15,353 nucleotides of DNA from Porphyromonadaceae bacterium UBA3318 (GCA_002361235.1 DESI01000019.1:1753-17105); one strand, 5' to 3'. Numbered from the stretch's first letter, positions 1 to 7,000 are shown. Made by a program: numbers and translations. Notes: generated by a model not told the origin, from the sequence alone.

Positions 1-40
1 GATTTATCCCGATTTATCCCGATTAATCCCGATTAATCCT
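1..40. repeat. 10-bp tandem repeat, four copies
   Basis: Four consecutive 10-bp units run from the window edge: GATTTATCCC twice, GATTAATCCC once and GATTAATCCT once. More copies may lie to the left of the window. The stop codon of the gldE-like gene (33-35 on the minus strand) falls in the last unit, so the repeat occupies the immediate 3' flank of that gene. Function unknown; no stem with a T-run is visible, so I do not call it a terminator. Confidence 0.8.
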
Positions 41-1418
41 TAACTTCGGGCGTATCTTTCACCACCTTGACCTCCACGATGCGGTGGCGTTCCATCTTCA
101 GGACGTTGAAACGCAGGTTGTCGCGGCGTATAATCTCGTTAGTGGCAGGGAAATCGCCCTTTATTTCCAGCAACAGTCCGGCCAGGGTCTCGGCATCGCC
201 GATGTCGCCGAGCGACTCCTCCTTGATGTCCAGCGCCTCGCAGAAATCCTCTAATGGAATCTTTGCGTCGAATATATAGGCGTCAGGTCCTATCTGGCGG
301 TACATCTTCTCCTGCTTGTCGTCGTATTCGTCGTCGATGTCGCCCACAATCTGCTCGATCACATCCTCCAAGGTGACGATGCCCTGCGTGCAGCCATATT
401 CGTCGATGACGATGGCTATGTGTATCTTGCGCTTGCGGAAATCCTCAAGCAGGTCGTCTATCATTCGCGACTCGGGCACGAAATACGCGTCGCGCACCAG
501 CGACTGCCAGCGCGGTCGGTCCGTTGCGTCCAGGTAGGGGAGCAGGTCCTTGCTGTACAGGATACCTATTATTGTGTCCTGCGTGGTGTCGTACACCGGG
601 ATGCGCGAATAGCCCGAATCGAGTATCACCCTGATCACCTCGTCCCAGTCGTCGTGCACTTCGATGGCCGTGACGTCCACGCGGCTTATCATGATTTCGC
701 GCGCGTCCTTCTCGCCGAACGACAGGATGCCTTCCAGCATCTCCTTCTCGTCCCCCTCCTTGACGTCCGATATCTCCAGCGCCTTTTCCAGCTCGTCGGT
801 GGTGACGTTCTGTTGCTTTTTGGTCACTACCTTGTTGACTATAACGGTGGAACGTACCATCAGCTTGGAGAGCGGCGCGAACAGCTTATACAGAATCATG
901 ACGCCGCCCGACGTCATCCTGACCCACCACATAGTGCGTCCGCGTGCCACGAGCTTCGGGAATATCTCGCCGAACAGCAGCAGCAGGAAGGTCATGAACA
1001 CCGTCTGTATCAGGAATTCGGCCACCACGCTGTTGAACGTGACCACCTGCGAGATGGCGAACGACAGGATGACGACCATGGTGATGTTCACCAGGTTGTT
1101 GGATATCAGAATTGTGGCCAGCAGCTGTTCGGAATTGTTGATGAGTTTTGATGCACGGACCAACGCGGGGTCGTCCGACTCCTCCACCTCGTCCACCTCC
1201 TGCGGATTAAGGCCGAAAAAAGCAATCTCGCTTCCTGACACGAATGCCGAAAGCAAGAGGCATATCACCACTATCAATATGAGGAAACTCCAGGCTACCC
1301 AAGTACTGTGTTCGGGAGCATGAAATGTAATAGCTGAATCGCACAGCATTCCCGGCAGTCTGCCGATGATGCCGCATAACACTCCGGCCATATCGGCCGG
1401 CAAAGGATCTGGGTCCAA
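33..1418 (-). CDS. gldE: GldE-like CNNM/CBS-domain membrane protein (hemolysin C / CorC family)
   Basis: Inner-membrane protein of the CNNM/CorC type, a family linked to divalent cation transport; in Bacteroidetes the gldE member was named for gliding, but it is widely kept in non-gliding species. Predicted membrane segments lie near residues 41-62, 99-122, 131-152 and 168-186, with the CNNM signature SGSEIAFFGL at 61-70. A CBS pair follows (about 240-360), including SRIPVYD at 271-277 and DEYGCTQGIVTLEDVIEQIVGDI at 339-361, then a CorC/HlyC C-terminal domain (about 375-455). Length (461 aa) fits the family. The chosen start is TTG at 1418, because the product then begins MDPDP and the promoter at 1444-1475 would leave a leader of about 20 nt. 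ATG at 1391 would give 452 aa. Family call is firm; the gldE name is less so. Confidence 0.9.
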   Translation of the reverse strand: MDPDPLPADMAGVLCGIIGRLPGMLCDSAITFHAPEHSTWVAWSFLILIVVICLLLSAFVSGSEIAFFGLNPQEVDEVEESDDPALVRASKLINNSEQLLATILISNNLVNITMVVILSFAISQVVTFNSVVAEFLIQTVFMTFLLLLFGEIFPKLVARGRTMWWVRMTSGGVMILYKLFAPLSKLMVRSTVIVNKVVTKKQQNVTTDELEKALEISDVKEGDEKEMLEGILSFGEKDAREIMISRVDVTAIEVHDDWDEVIRVILDSGYSRIPVYDTTQDTIIGILYSKDLLPYLDATDRPRWQSLVRDAYFVPESRMIDDLLEDFRKRKIHIAIVIDEYGCTQGIVTLEDVIEQIVGDIDDEYDDKQEKMYRQIGPDAYIFDAKIPLEDFCEALDIKEESLGDIGDAETLAGLLLEIKGDFPATNEIIRRDNLRFNVLKMERHRIVEVKVVKDTPEVKD

Positions 1419-1443
1419 ATCTAAAGTTTGTTGGTTAAGACTA

Positions 1444-1475
1444 CAAAATTATAACTTTCAAGCGAGATATGCAAA
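1444..1475 (-). promoter_or_regulatory. Bacteroidetes-type promoter of the gldE-like gene
   Basis: On the minus strand the -33 element TTTG (1472-1475) is followed after exactly 20 nt by TAATTTTG (1444-1451), which matches TAnnTTTG. Transcription would begin near 1437, about 20 nt ahead of the TTG start at 1418. The gene therefore does not depend on the operon upstream of it. Confidence 0.8.
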
Positions 1476-1680
1476 TATACATGCGCCGAAGCAGAAGTGT
1501 AGCAGAAGCAGAAGCCGGCACCGGGGAAGATTAGGGAAGATTCGGCGCCGGAGGAGAAAATGCCGGATTGCCGGTCAAAGAATTGCAATTGGTGTTGTCA
1601 AATCATTGAGGATATAGATGTGGTCATTCCGGTTACTTACGGCACATCTCCAGTGGTTTGTTCAATATTTGCTGTCACCT
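1476..1680. other. Intergenic region with two imperfect hairpins
   Basis: This stretch lies between the stop of the six-gene operon and the gldE promoter. It holds two inverted repeats: CCGGCACCG (1515-1523) with CGGCGCCGG (1543-1551), one mismatch, with the direct repeat GGGAAGATT twice in its loop; and AGATGTG (1616-1622) with CACATCT (1643-1649). Neither is followed by a T-run on the minus strand, so either could be a weak operon end but neither is a clear terminator. Imperfect AGCAGAAG repeats occur at about 1489-1513. I see no gene here. Confidence 0.5.
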
Positions 1681-2910
1681 TTATCGCTGGAGGCTTTTCT
1701 TTCTGATTATAAGACCTTCATAAAAATCTTCGCCGGATATTTTGTCAAATATTGTATAATACAAACCATTGTCATCTCTACCGTCGGAGTCATAAGCATT
1801 GAATCTATTATCCCATATATGACCCTTGACAGGCCTTATATTTCCAATCACATTATATTTGACATTACCTTCTTCATCTTCTTCCCTTTCGAGGACCTCG
1901 AATATATCATTATCACGTACATTCTCTTTCATTCCGATTTCCGCGAATATGATATCTCCATCCATCCGCAAGTCTGTCTTGATTCTAAAATCCGGACAGA
2001 TGTCCTGAAGACTTGCGATATTCATGTCCATGATTCGAGCCATGGCTGTCTTTACCAAATCTTCGTTGCTCTTGATTCTATGATCCCGTTTCTGTTTATA
2101 TTGCTGTGACGAACTTCCCACATATTCAAGTCGGAACGTCGAGGTGTCGTCCTTGAACAAGGCTGACTTGTCGGAGTCCTGGTTCTCTATATACATGGTA
2201 TCATAGAACTTACCGGCAGTTTCTTCATTCCAGACAAGTTTATACAGATATGTCTTACACATTAATTCATAGCTGTTACGGCGTGTGTCACCTGAATGAT
2301 ACTGTCGGTTGTATTCGCTTAATGTAATGCTGTCGTTAAGGTTGATTATATCATCATCGGATATATTGGATTTCTTGTTGAATGACATCTTTTTCGTAAG
2401 TTCCTTATCCATCGGAACAAAATCATGTACAGCCACGAACGAATAATTGAGCAATCGCTCTCCTCCGTCCGCCAGATAGGCCTCTCCGCGAAGCATCTTC
2501 CTCGCGACACGGGCGTCATTCATGGTCGCATTGTAACATCCCCTCCTCTGGATCAGGCTCATGTCGAATGTCCCTGTTACTTTATTGTATGAGAACCACT
2601 TGGCAACCATCTTTTTAGCCACCTGCGCATCTGACAGAAAATAGTCGATTCTCTGCTTTGCAGACAAGTCATCGGACGCGAACTTAATAAAATTGACACC
2701 AAGATTATGGTCGTTCATGTGGTTAGACAGCGGAATCGACTTATATTCATGTTCCAGTTCACGAAAATATGTCTTGTGCGGATAAGACACCATAAACTGG
2801 CACAACGACACCCGCTCATAGCGAGTGTCGTCTTTATCCGCTTTTACACCTTCCGGCAAAGTCAGTATTGCCGAAAGCACGAGAGCCATCTTAAAAATCC
2901 CAATCCTCAT
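1681..2910 (-). CDS. Exported protein with FlgT-C-like C-terminal domain, last gene of six-gene operon
   Basis: This 409-residue exported protein has a signal peptide that likely ends near VKA (residues 22-24). I do not recognise its first 300 residues. Near residues 305-375 the pattern FRIKTDL, then AEIGMKENVRDNDIFEVLE, then VIGNIRPVKG and IWDNRFNA fits the small SH3-like barrel at the C-terminus of the flagellar H-ring protein FlgT and of CsgG-linked Bacteroidetes proteins: a statement that the protein acts above some threshold ('GxKEgl..gD.FeVle') followed by a beta-strand pair. That similarity is my reading of the pattern, not a search result. The ATG at 2908-2910 lies inside the previous gene (20-nt overlap), so translation is probably coupled. 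Codons are AT-rich. Likely periplasmic; function unknown. Confidence 0.85.
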   Translation of the reverse strand: MRIGIFKMALVLSAILTLPEGVKADKDDTRYERVSLCQFMVSYPHKTYFRELEHEYKSIPLSNHMNDHNLGVNFIKFASDDLSAKQRIDYFLSDAQVAKKMVAKWFSYNKVTGTFDMSLIQRRGCYNATMNDARVARKMLRGEAYLADGGERLLNYSFVAVHDFVPMDKELTKKMSFNKKSNISDDDIINLNDSITLSEYNRQYHSGDTRRNSYELMCKTYLYKLVWNEETAGKFYDTMYIENQDSDKSALFKDDTSTFRLEYVGSSSQQYKQKRDHRIKSNEDLVKTAMARIMDMNIASLQDICPDFRIKTDLRMDGDIIFAEIGMKENVRDNDIFEVLEREEDEEGNVKYNVIGNIRPVKGHIWDNRFNAYDSDGRDDNGLYYTIFDKISGEDFYEGLIIRKKSLQR

Positions 2911-3700
2911 CGATATCGTATGATGTCTTGTCGACCTTTTGCGGTCGTGCCGGATGTGTCTTCATGAAATTAGTTACCAGGTCGCCCATACCCATGGCAT
3001 CTTTCATGTCTCCCTTAAGGAATTTTGCAGCGGCCTCATTCTTTTTATCATGATATTTATATTTCTTCCAATCCTTCACAACTTCCAATTGCGCATTTGC
3101 AGGGATGATGTCAAATTCGCTGTCCGACACCTCCCGGGGTGTGATGGATAAAATTTCGTTGCATACAAACTGCGCGTATGGGGCGGAAGTCGTCATAGTA
3201 TATTTAGTCAATACGCCCGGTACATTCATGCCGGCATTCAACACTTCCAGCGCCGCAGGTGAAAGTCCGAAGTCATCTTTTATGACCCAACCCGATAATT
3301 CCATACCCACTGCCGCCGATTTGTCGCTTATATATTTTATGGCTGTTGTTCCAAGCATTTCCCGTGTCTGATCGGTTTCCTTGGCGGGGAATTGAAAAGC
3401 CGATGCGTTGTATTTTACAGCCGGACATGAGTACCCGGAATTATCGGAAGACGCATATTCAGTCATCATGCCGTCTTTCAGAACAGTAATCGTTCCCTTT
3501 CGGCCATCCTGAATCAACATCTTGTCTCCCTTCACTATCATGGTGCATGTGTTCTCACCATTGAATACCAATGGCTGCGAGGCAAGCACTTCGGGTGATA
3601 TATTGCGAAAACTTCGATATTTGATCTCGCCTTCGAATCCCATGGCCGACATCATTGATGTCAGCACAATCATCACTAATAAGGTTCTTTTTCCAATCAT
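2891..3700 (-). CDS. Exported LolA-fold-like / DUF4412-like protein
   Basis: A 269-residue protein with a signal peptide (hydrophobic 5-20, probable cleavage after SAMG at 18-21). After it come alternating beta strands: FEGEIKYRSF (22-31), TMIVKGDKMLIQDG (53-66), TITVLKDGMMTEY (70-82). This layout resembles DUF4412 proteins, which are thought to have a LolA-like half-barrel. Two cysteines (92 and 180) could form a disulphide. The C-terminal tail (210-269) is charged and ends in an acidic YDIDEDWDF. It is the fifth gene of the operon, 19 nt after the fourth, and its end overlaps the sixth by 20 nt. A periplasmic or outer-membrane-associated role is inferred. The family match is from strand pattern only and could be wrong. 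Confidence 0.85.
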   Translation of the reverse strand: MIGKRTLLVMIVLTSMMSAMGFEGEIKYRSFRNISPEVLASQPLVFNGENTCTMIVKGDKMLIQDGRKGTITVLKDGMMTEYASSDNSGYSCPAVKYNASAFQFPAKETDQTREMLGTTAIKYISDKSAAVGMELSGWVIKDDFGLSPAALEVLNAGMNVPGVLTKYTMTTSAPYAQFVCNEILSITPREVSDSEFDIIPANAQLEVVKDWKKYKYHDKKNEAAAKFLKGDMKDAMGMGDLVTNFMKTHPARPQKVDKTSYDIDEDWDF

Positions 3701-3719
3701 GTTGTTATTTTTTTGTTTG

Positions 3720-4643
3720 TCAATGTATCCAATTGATTATCGCTGCGGGTCGGCGCAGTGACGATGCATAAACCGCTGCTATTTCTTTAGCTGTCTGTAA
3801 CTGTAACTTGCGCAAATCCATATTGCTCCTGTATTCAGAGTGCAACACAAAATTCCGTTCCTTCTTCATCGCCTGCCCTATTTCTTCCATCAGTTTCTCG
3901 GCACCTCCATGAGCCGATGAATTTGGCTTTATCTGTTGAAGATATGATAATGCATTCCTTGCGCCGACAGGATTGGGCGAACCTTTCCATATTGCGCTTG
4001 CCTTGGACAGCAATTCCATACCGTCATAATCGACATATGACTCATACATTGCAGGAATCAACTCCATGCAGGCTTGCCATCCTTTGGAACATTCAGGGAC
4101 TTGGCACAATAACCACAAGGCTTTGTCATATTGTCGCAAATCTGATGCCTGCTTTGCCTTTTCAATCAATTGCGGATACGAATTGTCATAATACTCTATG
4201 ATTCTCGACTTCCCTTCCTCTATGAATTCTCTGATGTTCTCGTTTTTTGCATTTACCTGACCTAACGCGTTGATATATGCGCGCAGTCTTGAAGTCCCGA
4301 CACCCCGTAAGTCAAGACTCACAGCCGAGTATATGGCTTTACTTTCCATGTCGCCGATGTAAATTGTCAACATCGTGTGCAGGGCAGTCCTGACGGGAGG
4401 ACCGGCCAATACATCTTCATATACATTGCTGAATTTACCCGTAAGAAAAAAGCGTCCGGCCATTTCCCCCTGGGCGACTCCGGCACGAGAGGCTATCTCC
4501 TTAAATCTTGAAGACAGTGCATCAAGAACTTCATTCGGAACATCTTCAGATTGCTCCGATCCGACTATCGTCATGTCAATTACACATGCATTGCCAATGG
4601 ATAGGATTGACAGCAGTATTCCGACTATTATCCACCGTTGCAT
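3720..4643 (-). CDS. Exported helical-repeat protein, conserved Bacteroidetes family
   Basis: A 307-residue protein with a signal sequence ending GNA-C (17-20). It could be cleaved by signal peptidase I after A19 or lipidated at C20; the lipobox is poor because position -3 is G. The N-terminal part (20-125) is strand-rich, with RFFLTGKF (64-71), TIYIGDMESKAIYSAVSLDLRGVG (93-116) and a helix with FIEEGKSRIIEYYDN (140-154). Residues 156-260 look like TPR-like helical hairpins (YDKALWLLCQVPECSKGW at 172-189). From memory, the block 'YIGD..SK.....S..L.GVG...AYI.AL' followed by the helical part recurs in uncharacterised Bacteroidetes proteins next to LPP20 and CsgG-type genes. Probably a scaffold or partner-binding subunit of the same complex; no enzyme motif is visible. 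Confidence 0.85.
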   Translation of the reverse strand: MQRWIIVGILLSILSIGNACVIDMTIVGSEQSEDVPNEVLDALSSRFKEIASRAGVAQGEMAGRFFLTGKFSNVYEDVLAGPPVRTALHTMLTIYIGDMESKAIYSAVSLDLRGVGTSRLRAYINALGQVNAKNENIREFIEEGKSRIIEYYDNSYPQLIEKAKQASDLRQYDKALWLLCQVPECSKGWQACMELIPAMYESYVDYDGMELLSKASAIWKGSPNPVGARNALSYLQQIKPNSSAHGGAEKLMEEIGQAMKKERNFVLHSEYRSNMDLRKLQLQTAKEIAAVYASSLRRPAAIINWIH

Positions 4644-4649
4644 ACTATA

Positions 4650-5609
4650 TTATTTTTCTCCTAAGATGACTTCCACACGTCCAAGACCCTTAGTTATCAA
4701 TTTGACGGGAATGTTGTATGGAGGTTTGCTTAGGAATTTGCGTAGGCCTACGGCAAAATTACGAGTGTCCATTGCGTTGCCGTTTTTCTGGAACAGCGGT
4801 ATCCGTACCTGCTCGAAACTCAGCCTTTTGTCCGTGGCATCCGAAAGGCTGTACCTGTGTTTTACAGTGTTGTCTGCCATCCAGTCATCAATTATGTCCG
4901 TCAGTTCAGCTCCGTTAAACTCATCGTCGAATGACAATCCTGCAGCAGTGTCAAATATGGCTACGTTCATCACTACTTCCCGGCCATTTTCAAGCATATC
5001 GTCAAAATGAGCCTGCAATTGAGCCAGAAAATTGTCCATGTGCTGCACAACTGCTTCTTCCAGCAATACTGCTTCATCGGCCGAAAACGAGGGTGTGCCC
5101 GTTCCTTGTGCTGCCGCCACTTGTTTGTTGGAATATGCGTCAATTCCACGCAGAGTGTACGTCACCGACTTTTTAGGCCCCCGTTGATTGATTTTCCATG
5201 CCAATTCCACCATTATATCCGCCTTGGCTCTTCTCAATAACTTTTCAATGGGCGTTTCTGCCAGTCCGCTGCCTCCGCGACTCACGGTCATTGCATCTTC
5301 AGCTTCCGATCTGTTGATGTCCCGTATGGCAGATTGCATATCCTTCAACGGGAATTGACGGTCAGCCATGAGACCTCCGATTTTAGTCACGACATTCAGC
5401 AAATCGGAATTCCCTTGAAATGCGGTTTCATAATCAGGAACCTTCGATACTTTCCCCTGATTTTCATAAGTCTGAAAGTATCCTCGCTCCATGCACCAGG
5501 CTTCGGCCGGGATAACCATGAGTGTCGGTTTCTTGGCCTGCGAGTAAACGGATATGTCAGACAATACCCCAATTATAACTATGATTATCCACTTATATAT
5601 TGTTCTCAT
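4650..5609 (-). CDS. Exported DUF6175-like protein with CsgG/TolB-N-like fold pattern
   Basis: A 319-residue protein with a signal peptide (6-22, likely cut after SQA at 23-25). The mature start KKPTLMVIPAEAWC (26-39) is what I remember as typical of the Bacteroidetes DUF6175 family. The region up to about residue 170 follows the layout of TolB-N/CsgG/LpoB domains: a first strand (28-34), a helix carrying LLNVVTKIGGLMADRQF (70-86), then helices, ADIMVELAWKI (130-140) and YTLRGIDAYSNKQVA (151-165), equivalent to 'aDyil.G.i ... v..yDv.tge'. A second half (213-317) may repeat the fold. It begins one base after the lipoprotein gene stops (TGA, A, ATG), so the two are coupled. Substrate unknown; likely a structural envelope protein. 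DUF number from memory. Confidence 0.85.
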   Translation of the reverse strand: MRTIYKWIIIVIIGVLSDISVYSQAKKPTLMVIPAEAWCMERGYFQTYENQGKVSKVPDYETAFQGNSDLLNVVTKIGGLMADRQFPLKDMQSAIRDINRSEAEDAMTVSRGGSGLAETPIEKLLRRAKADIMVELAWKINQRGPKKSVTYTLRGIDAYSNKQVAAAQGTGTPSFSADEAVLLEEAVVQHMDNFLAQLQAHFDDMLENGREVVMNVAIFDTAAGLSFDDEFNGAELTDIIDDWMADNTVKHRYSLSDATDKRLSFEQVRIPLFQKNGNAMDTRNFAVGLRKFLSKPPYNIPVKLITKGLGRVEVILGEK

Positions 5610-5610
5610 T

Positions 5611-6120
5611 TCAGTCCGGTATTATTTTATCCATGACAAGTTGCCTTCTAAGCCCTTTAATATCAACTGTTGCTACTATGGACCAATTCTGCATTGATTC
5701 GGCCTTTGCGTGTATTTGATTCGGATCGGCTTTGCTGGTTTCAATGTAGCGTGAATAATTTGACGGATTCCCTAATAAATCGTTGAAATAATCCGGATTT
5801 CTTTCACGAACGTTTGGCTCCGATATTAAAGGACTAACAAAACAACTGCCGTTTATGCCTTTGAACACCACTGTTTCCAATGCGTTCCTTTTTGCATTCT
5901 CTATAGCGGAATTTTTATTAGAACCCATCCCCCAGGAACGCAAAACCAAACTTCCGTCACTATTATAGGAGATGCATTCGGGTTGCATTTGCACATAGGC
6001 ATATTCTGATGGTATCTGTATGGTGGTCTTGCAGGAATTCAGCATACATAATGCAACCATCGCTGACAAATACAACCCAACGGCTTTTAGAGCTTGTTTA
6101 ATAACTCTTAATGTATTCAT
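5611..6120 (-). CDS. LPP20-like lipoprotein (FlgP-type fold pattern)
   Basis: A 169-residue lipoprotein. The lipobox LNSC puts the acylated cysteine at C30. The next residues are KTT, not the acidic run that exports lipoproteins to the cell surface in Bacteroidetes, so it probably stays in the periplasm, on the outer membrane. The core SLVLRSWGMGSNKNSAIENAKRNALETVVFKGI (57-89; strand, glycine turn, then a long helix full of alanines) is the hallmark layout of LPP20 / FlgP / FlgT-N domains: a strand ending in 'GxG', then 'A...A..NA....f.GI'. The end (145-165) has SIVATVDIKGLRRQL, a closing strand and helix. FlgP forms rings around flagella in Vibrio and Campylobacter; no flagellar genes are seen here. 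The fold call is by pattern. Confidence 0.85.
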   Translation of the reverse strand: MNTLRVIKQALKAVGLYLSAMVALCMLNSCKTTIQIPSEYAYVQMQPECISYNSDGSLVLRSWGMGSNKNSAIENAKRNALETVVFKGINGSCFVSPLISEPNVRERNPDYFNDLLGNPSNYSRYIETSKADPNQIHAKAESMQNWSIVATVDIKGLRRQLVMDKIIPD

Positions 6121-6130
6121 GTTAGAAGAT

Positions 6131-6619
6131 TTAAAAGATGCTGTTCAGATTCTTGATCACACCCGCATCTGTCAGGTATTTTCGCAATGATTCCTTTCGT
6201 ACATTAGCAATAGCAGATATTTTATATTTTTTGCCGGACTTCAAAACCTGTCTTGTGCCGGGTATAATATCACCGAATGTTGAGGCTGTGCCATCCTTGG
6301 AAAAAAAGTTGCAATAGAAGTCCAGATGTCTTACCTCATCCTGTGCGTTTGATGACATTGGTTTCTGAGTGTGATTATTATCCGTGATCACGAACCCTCG
6401 GAAGATTACCCCATGGACTGCTGCCGTTACCAATTCTGAATCGTCAAGATTCTTATTGTTGCTTGAAACTGTAACCTTGACAAGATAATTGCCTTGCGAG
6501 GCAATACCGGCACCTTCCACAATATAGTCTCTGTCGAAAATCTCGCAATCTTTGGGCAATACGGGCAGCGACCCTGACAGGAATGCACATAGCAGCAACG
6601 AAATTCTGAATGGTTTCAT
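6131..6619 (-). CDS. Exported LPP20-like protein, first gene of six-gene operon
   Basis: A 162-residue exported protein (signal peptide about 5-22). The mature part opens with YIVEGAGIASQGNYLVKVTV (32-51) and continues LVTAAVHGVIFRGF (63-76), again a strand with a 'GxG' turn followed by a helix ending '..f.GF', as in LPP20-type domains; this copy lacks a lipobox. A closing strand and helix, KISAIANVRKESLRKYL (133-149), matches the end of the next gene's product, so genes one and two may be paralogues. ATG at 6619 is chosen; a GTG one codon earlier (6622) is also possible. No promoter matching TAnnTTTG lies in the 110 nt before it, so transcripts may arrive from the promoter at 6972-7000. Function unknown. 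Confidence 0.8.
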   Translation of the reverse strand: MKPFRISLLLCAFLSGSLPVLPKDCEIFDRDYIVEGAGIASQGNYLVKVTVSSNNKNLDDSELVTAAVHGVIFRGFVITDNNHTQKPMSSNAQDEVRHLDFYCNFFSKDGTASTFGDIIPGTRQVLKSGKKYKISAIANVRKESLRKYLTDAGVIKNLNSIF

Positions 6620-6622
6620 CAC

Positions 6623-6734
6623 CTTAAAATTGCTATGGGCTCACTCATAGACGTTTATATACAATAAAGCGTGAGAGCCGTACTGTTGCCCTTCCGCTCG
6701 TTGAGGCTTTGGAATACCCGGTATAGCAGAATGG
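6623..6734 (-). other. Leader between ncRNA and operon, with an alternative helix
   Basis: No gene and no TAnnTTTG promoter are visible. On the minus strand AAGCCTCA (6702-6709 read in reverse) can pair with TGAGGCTT (6748-6755), which uses bases also needed for the closing stem of the ncRNA. GGGCAA at 6686-6691 (minus) can also pair with TTGCCC at 6733-6738. ATACCCGGTAT (6714-6724) is a perfect odd palindrome and could be a protein site. Near the gene, a bulged stem joins 6638-6644 to 6671-6679. Confidence 0.4.
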
Positions 6735-6966
6735 GCAAACAACGCAGAAGCCTCACACAGAATATGTATCATTGATGCTTCATGCGGTTAAGCATGAAGA
6801 CAATGGAATATACATATCCACAAGGCATCTACCGCTTGCCGATTTCCCGACTATACCTAAGAAATTTTCCAGATTTCAACGAGTCAAGAAATAGCGCAGT
6901 AAACGCTTTTCATTATGTCCGCATCCCGCCACTGAACCCTGACCGGGCTTCTGCGTTACGGTCTGC
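6735..6966 (-). ncRNA. Structured RNA, candidate Bacteroidales-1 / 6S-type RNA
   Basis: Read on the minus strand, the expected 5' end (6966) starts GCAGAC and AACGCAGAAGCC, which pair with GGCTTCTGCGTT (6741-6752) and GTTTGC (6735-6740) at the 3' end: 18 pairs, two of them G-U counting only this stem's wobble, around a 3-nt bulge at 6958-6960. The closing stem thus begins just where transcription from the promoter at 6972-7000 should start. The middle holds a long rod at 6760-6819: GGATATGTAT with ATACATATTC, CATTG with CAATG, and CTTCATGC with GCATGAAG around a TTAACC loop. Rod shape, paired ends, own promoter and length (about 232 nt) fit 6S RNA, which binds and inhibits RNA polymerase; the Bacteroidales-1 RNA of the same order has been proposed as its 6S. 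The terminator is not obvious, and a riboswitch-like leader is the alternative. Confidence 0.55.
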
Positions 6967-6971
6967 GATTG

Positions 6972-7000
6972 CAAATTTAATCAATAAATTTGAATAGCAA
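6972..7000 (-). promoter_or_regulatory. Promoter of the structured RNA (and perhaps of the six-gene operon)
   Basis: TAAATTTG (6972-6979, minus) is an exact TAnnTTTG match. A TTG lies 18 nt upstream (6998-7000), slightly closer than the usual 19-21 nt. The DNA further upstream (7001-7060) is very AT-rich, as in strong promoters with an UP-like element. The predicted start, near 6966, coincides with the first base of the RNA closing stem. Confidence 0.65.

Noticed and set aside
1..40. CRISPR array
   Set aside because: Units are 10 bp and directly adjacent, with no spacers and no cas genes.
1618..2109. 163-codon plus-strand frame
   Set aside because: Opposite the sixth operon gene, which has a signal peptide, a coupled start and a plausible domain; the plus frame has none.
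6782..6997. 71-codon plus-strand frame ending PPLNPDRASALRSAIANLINKFE
   Set aside because: It lies opposite the structured RNA and its promoter, so its recurrence in Bacteroidales (from memory) is better explained by conservation of the RNA and promoter than by a protein.
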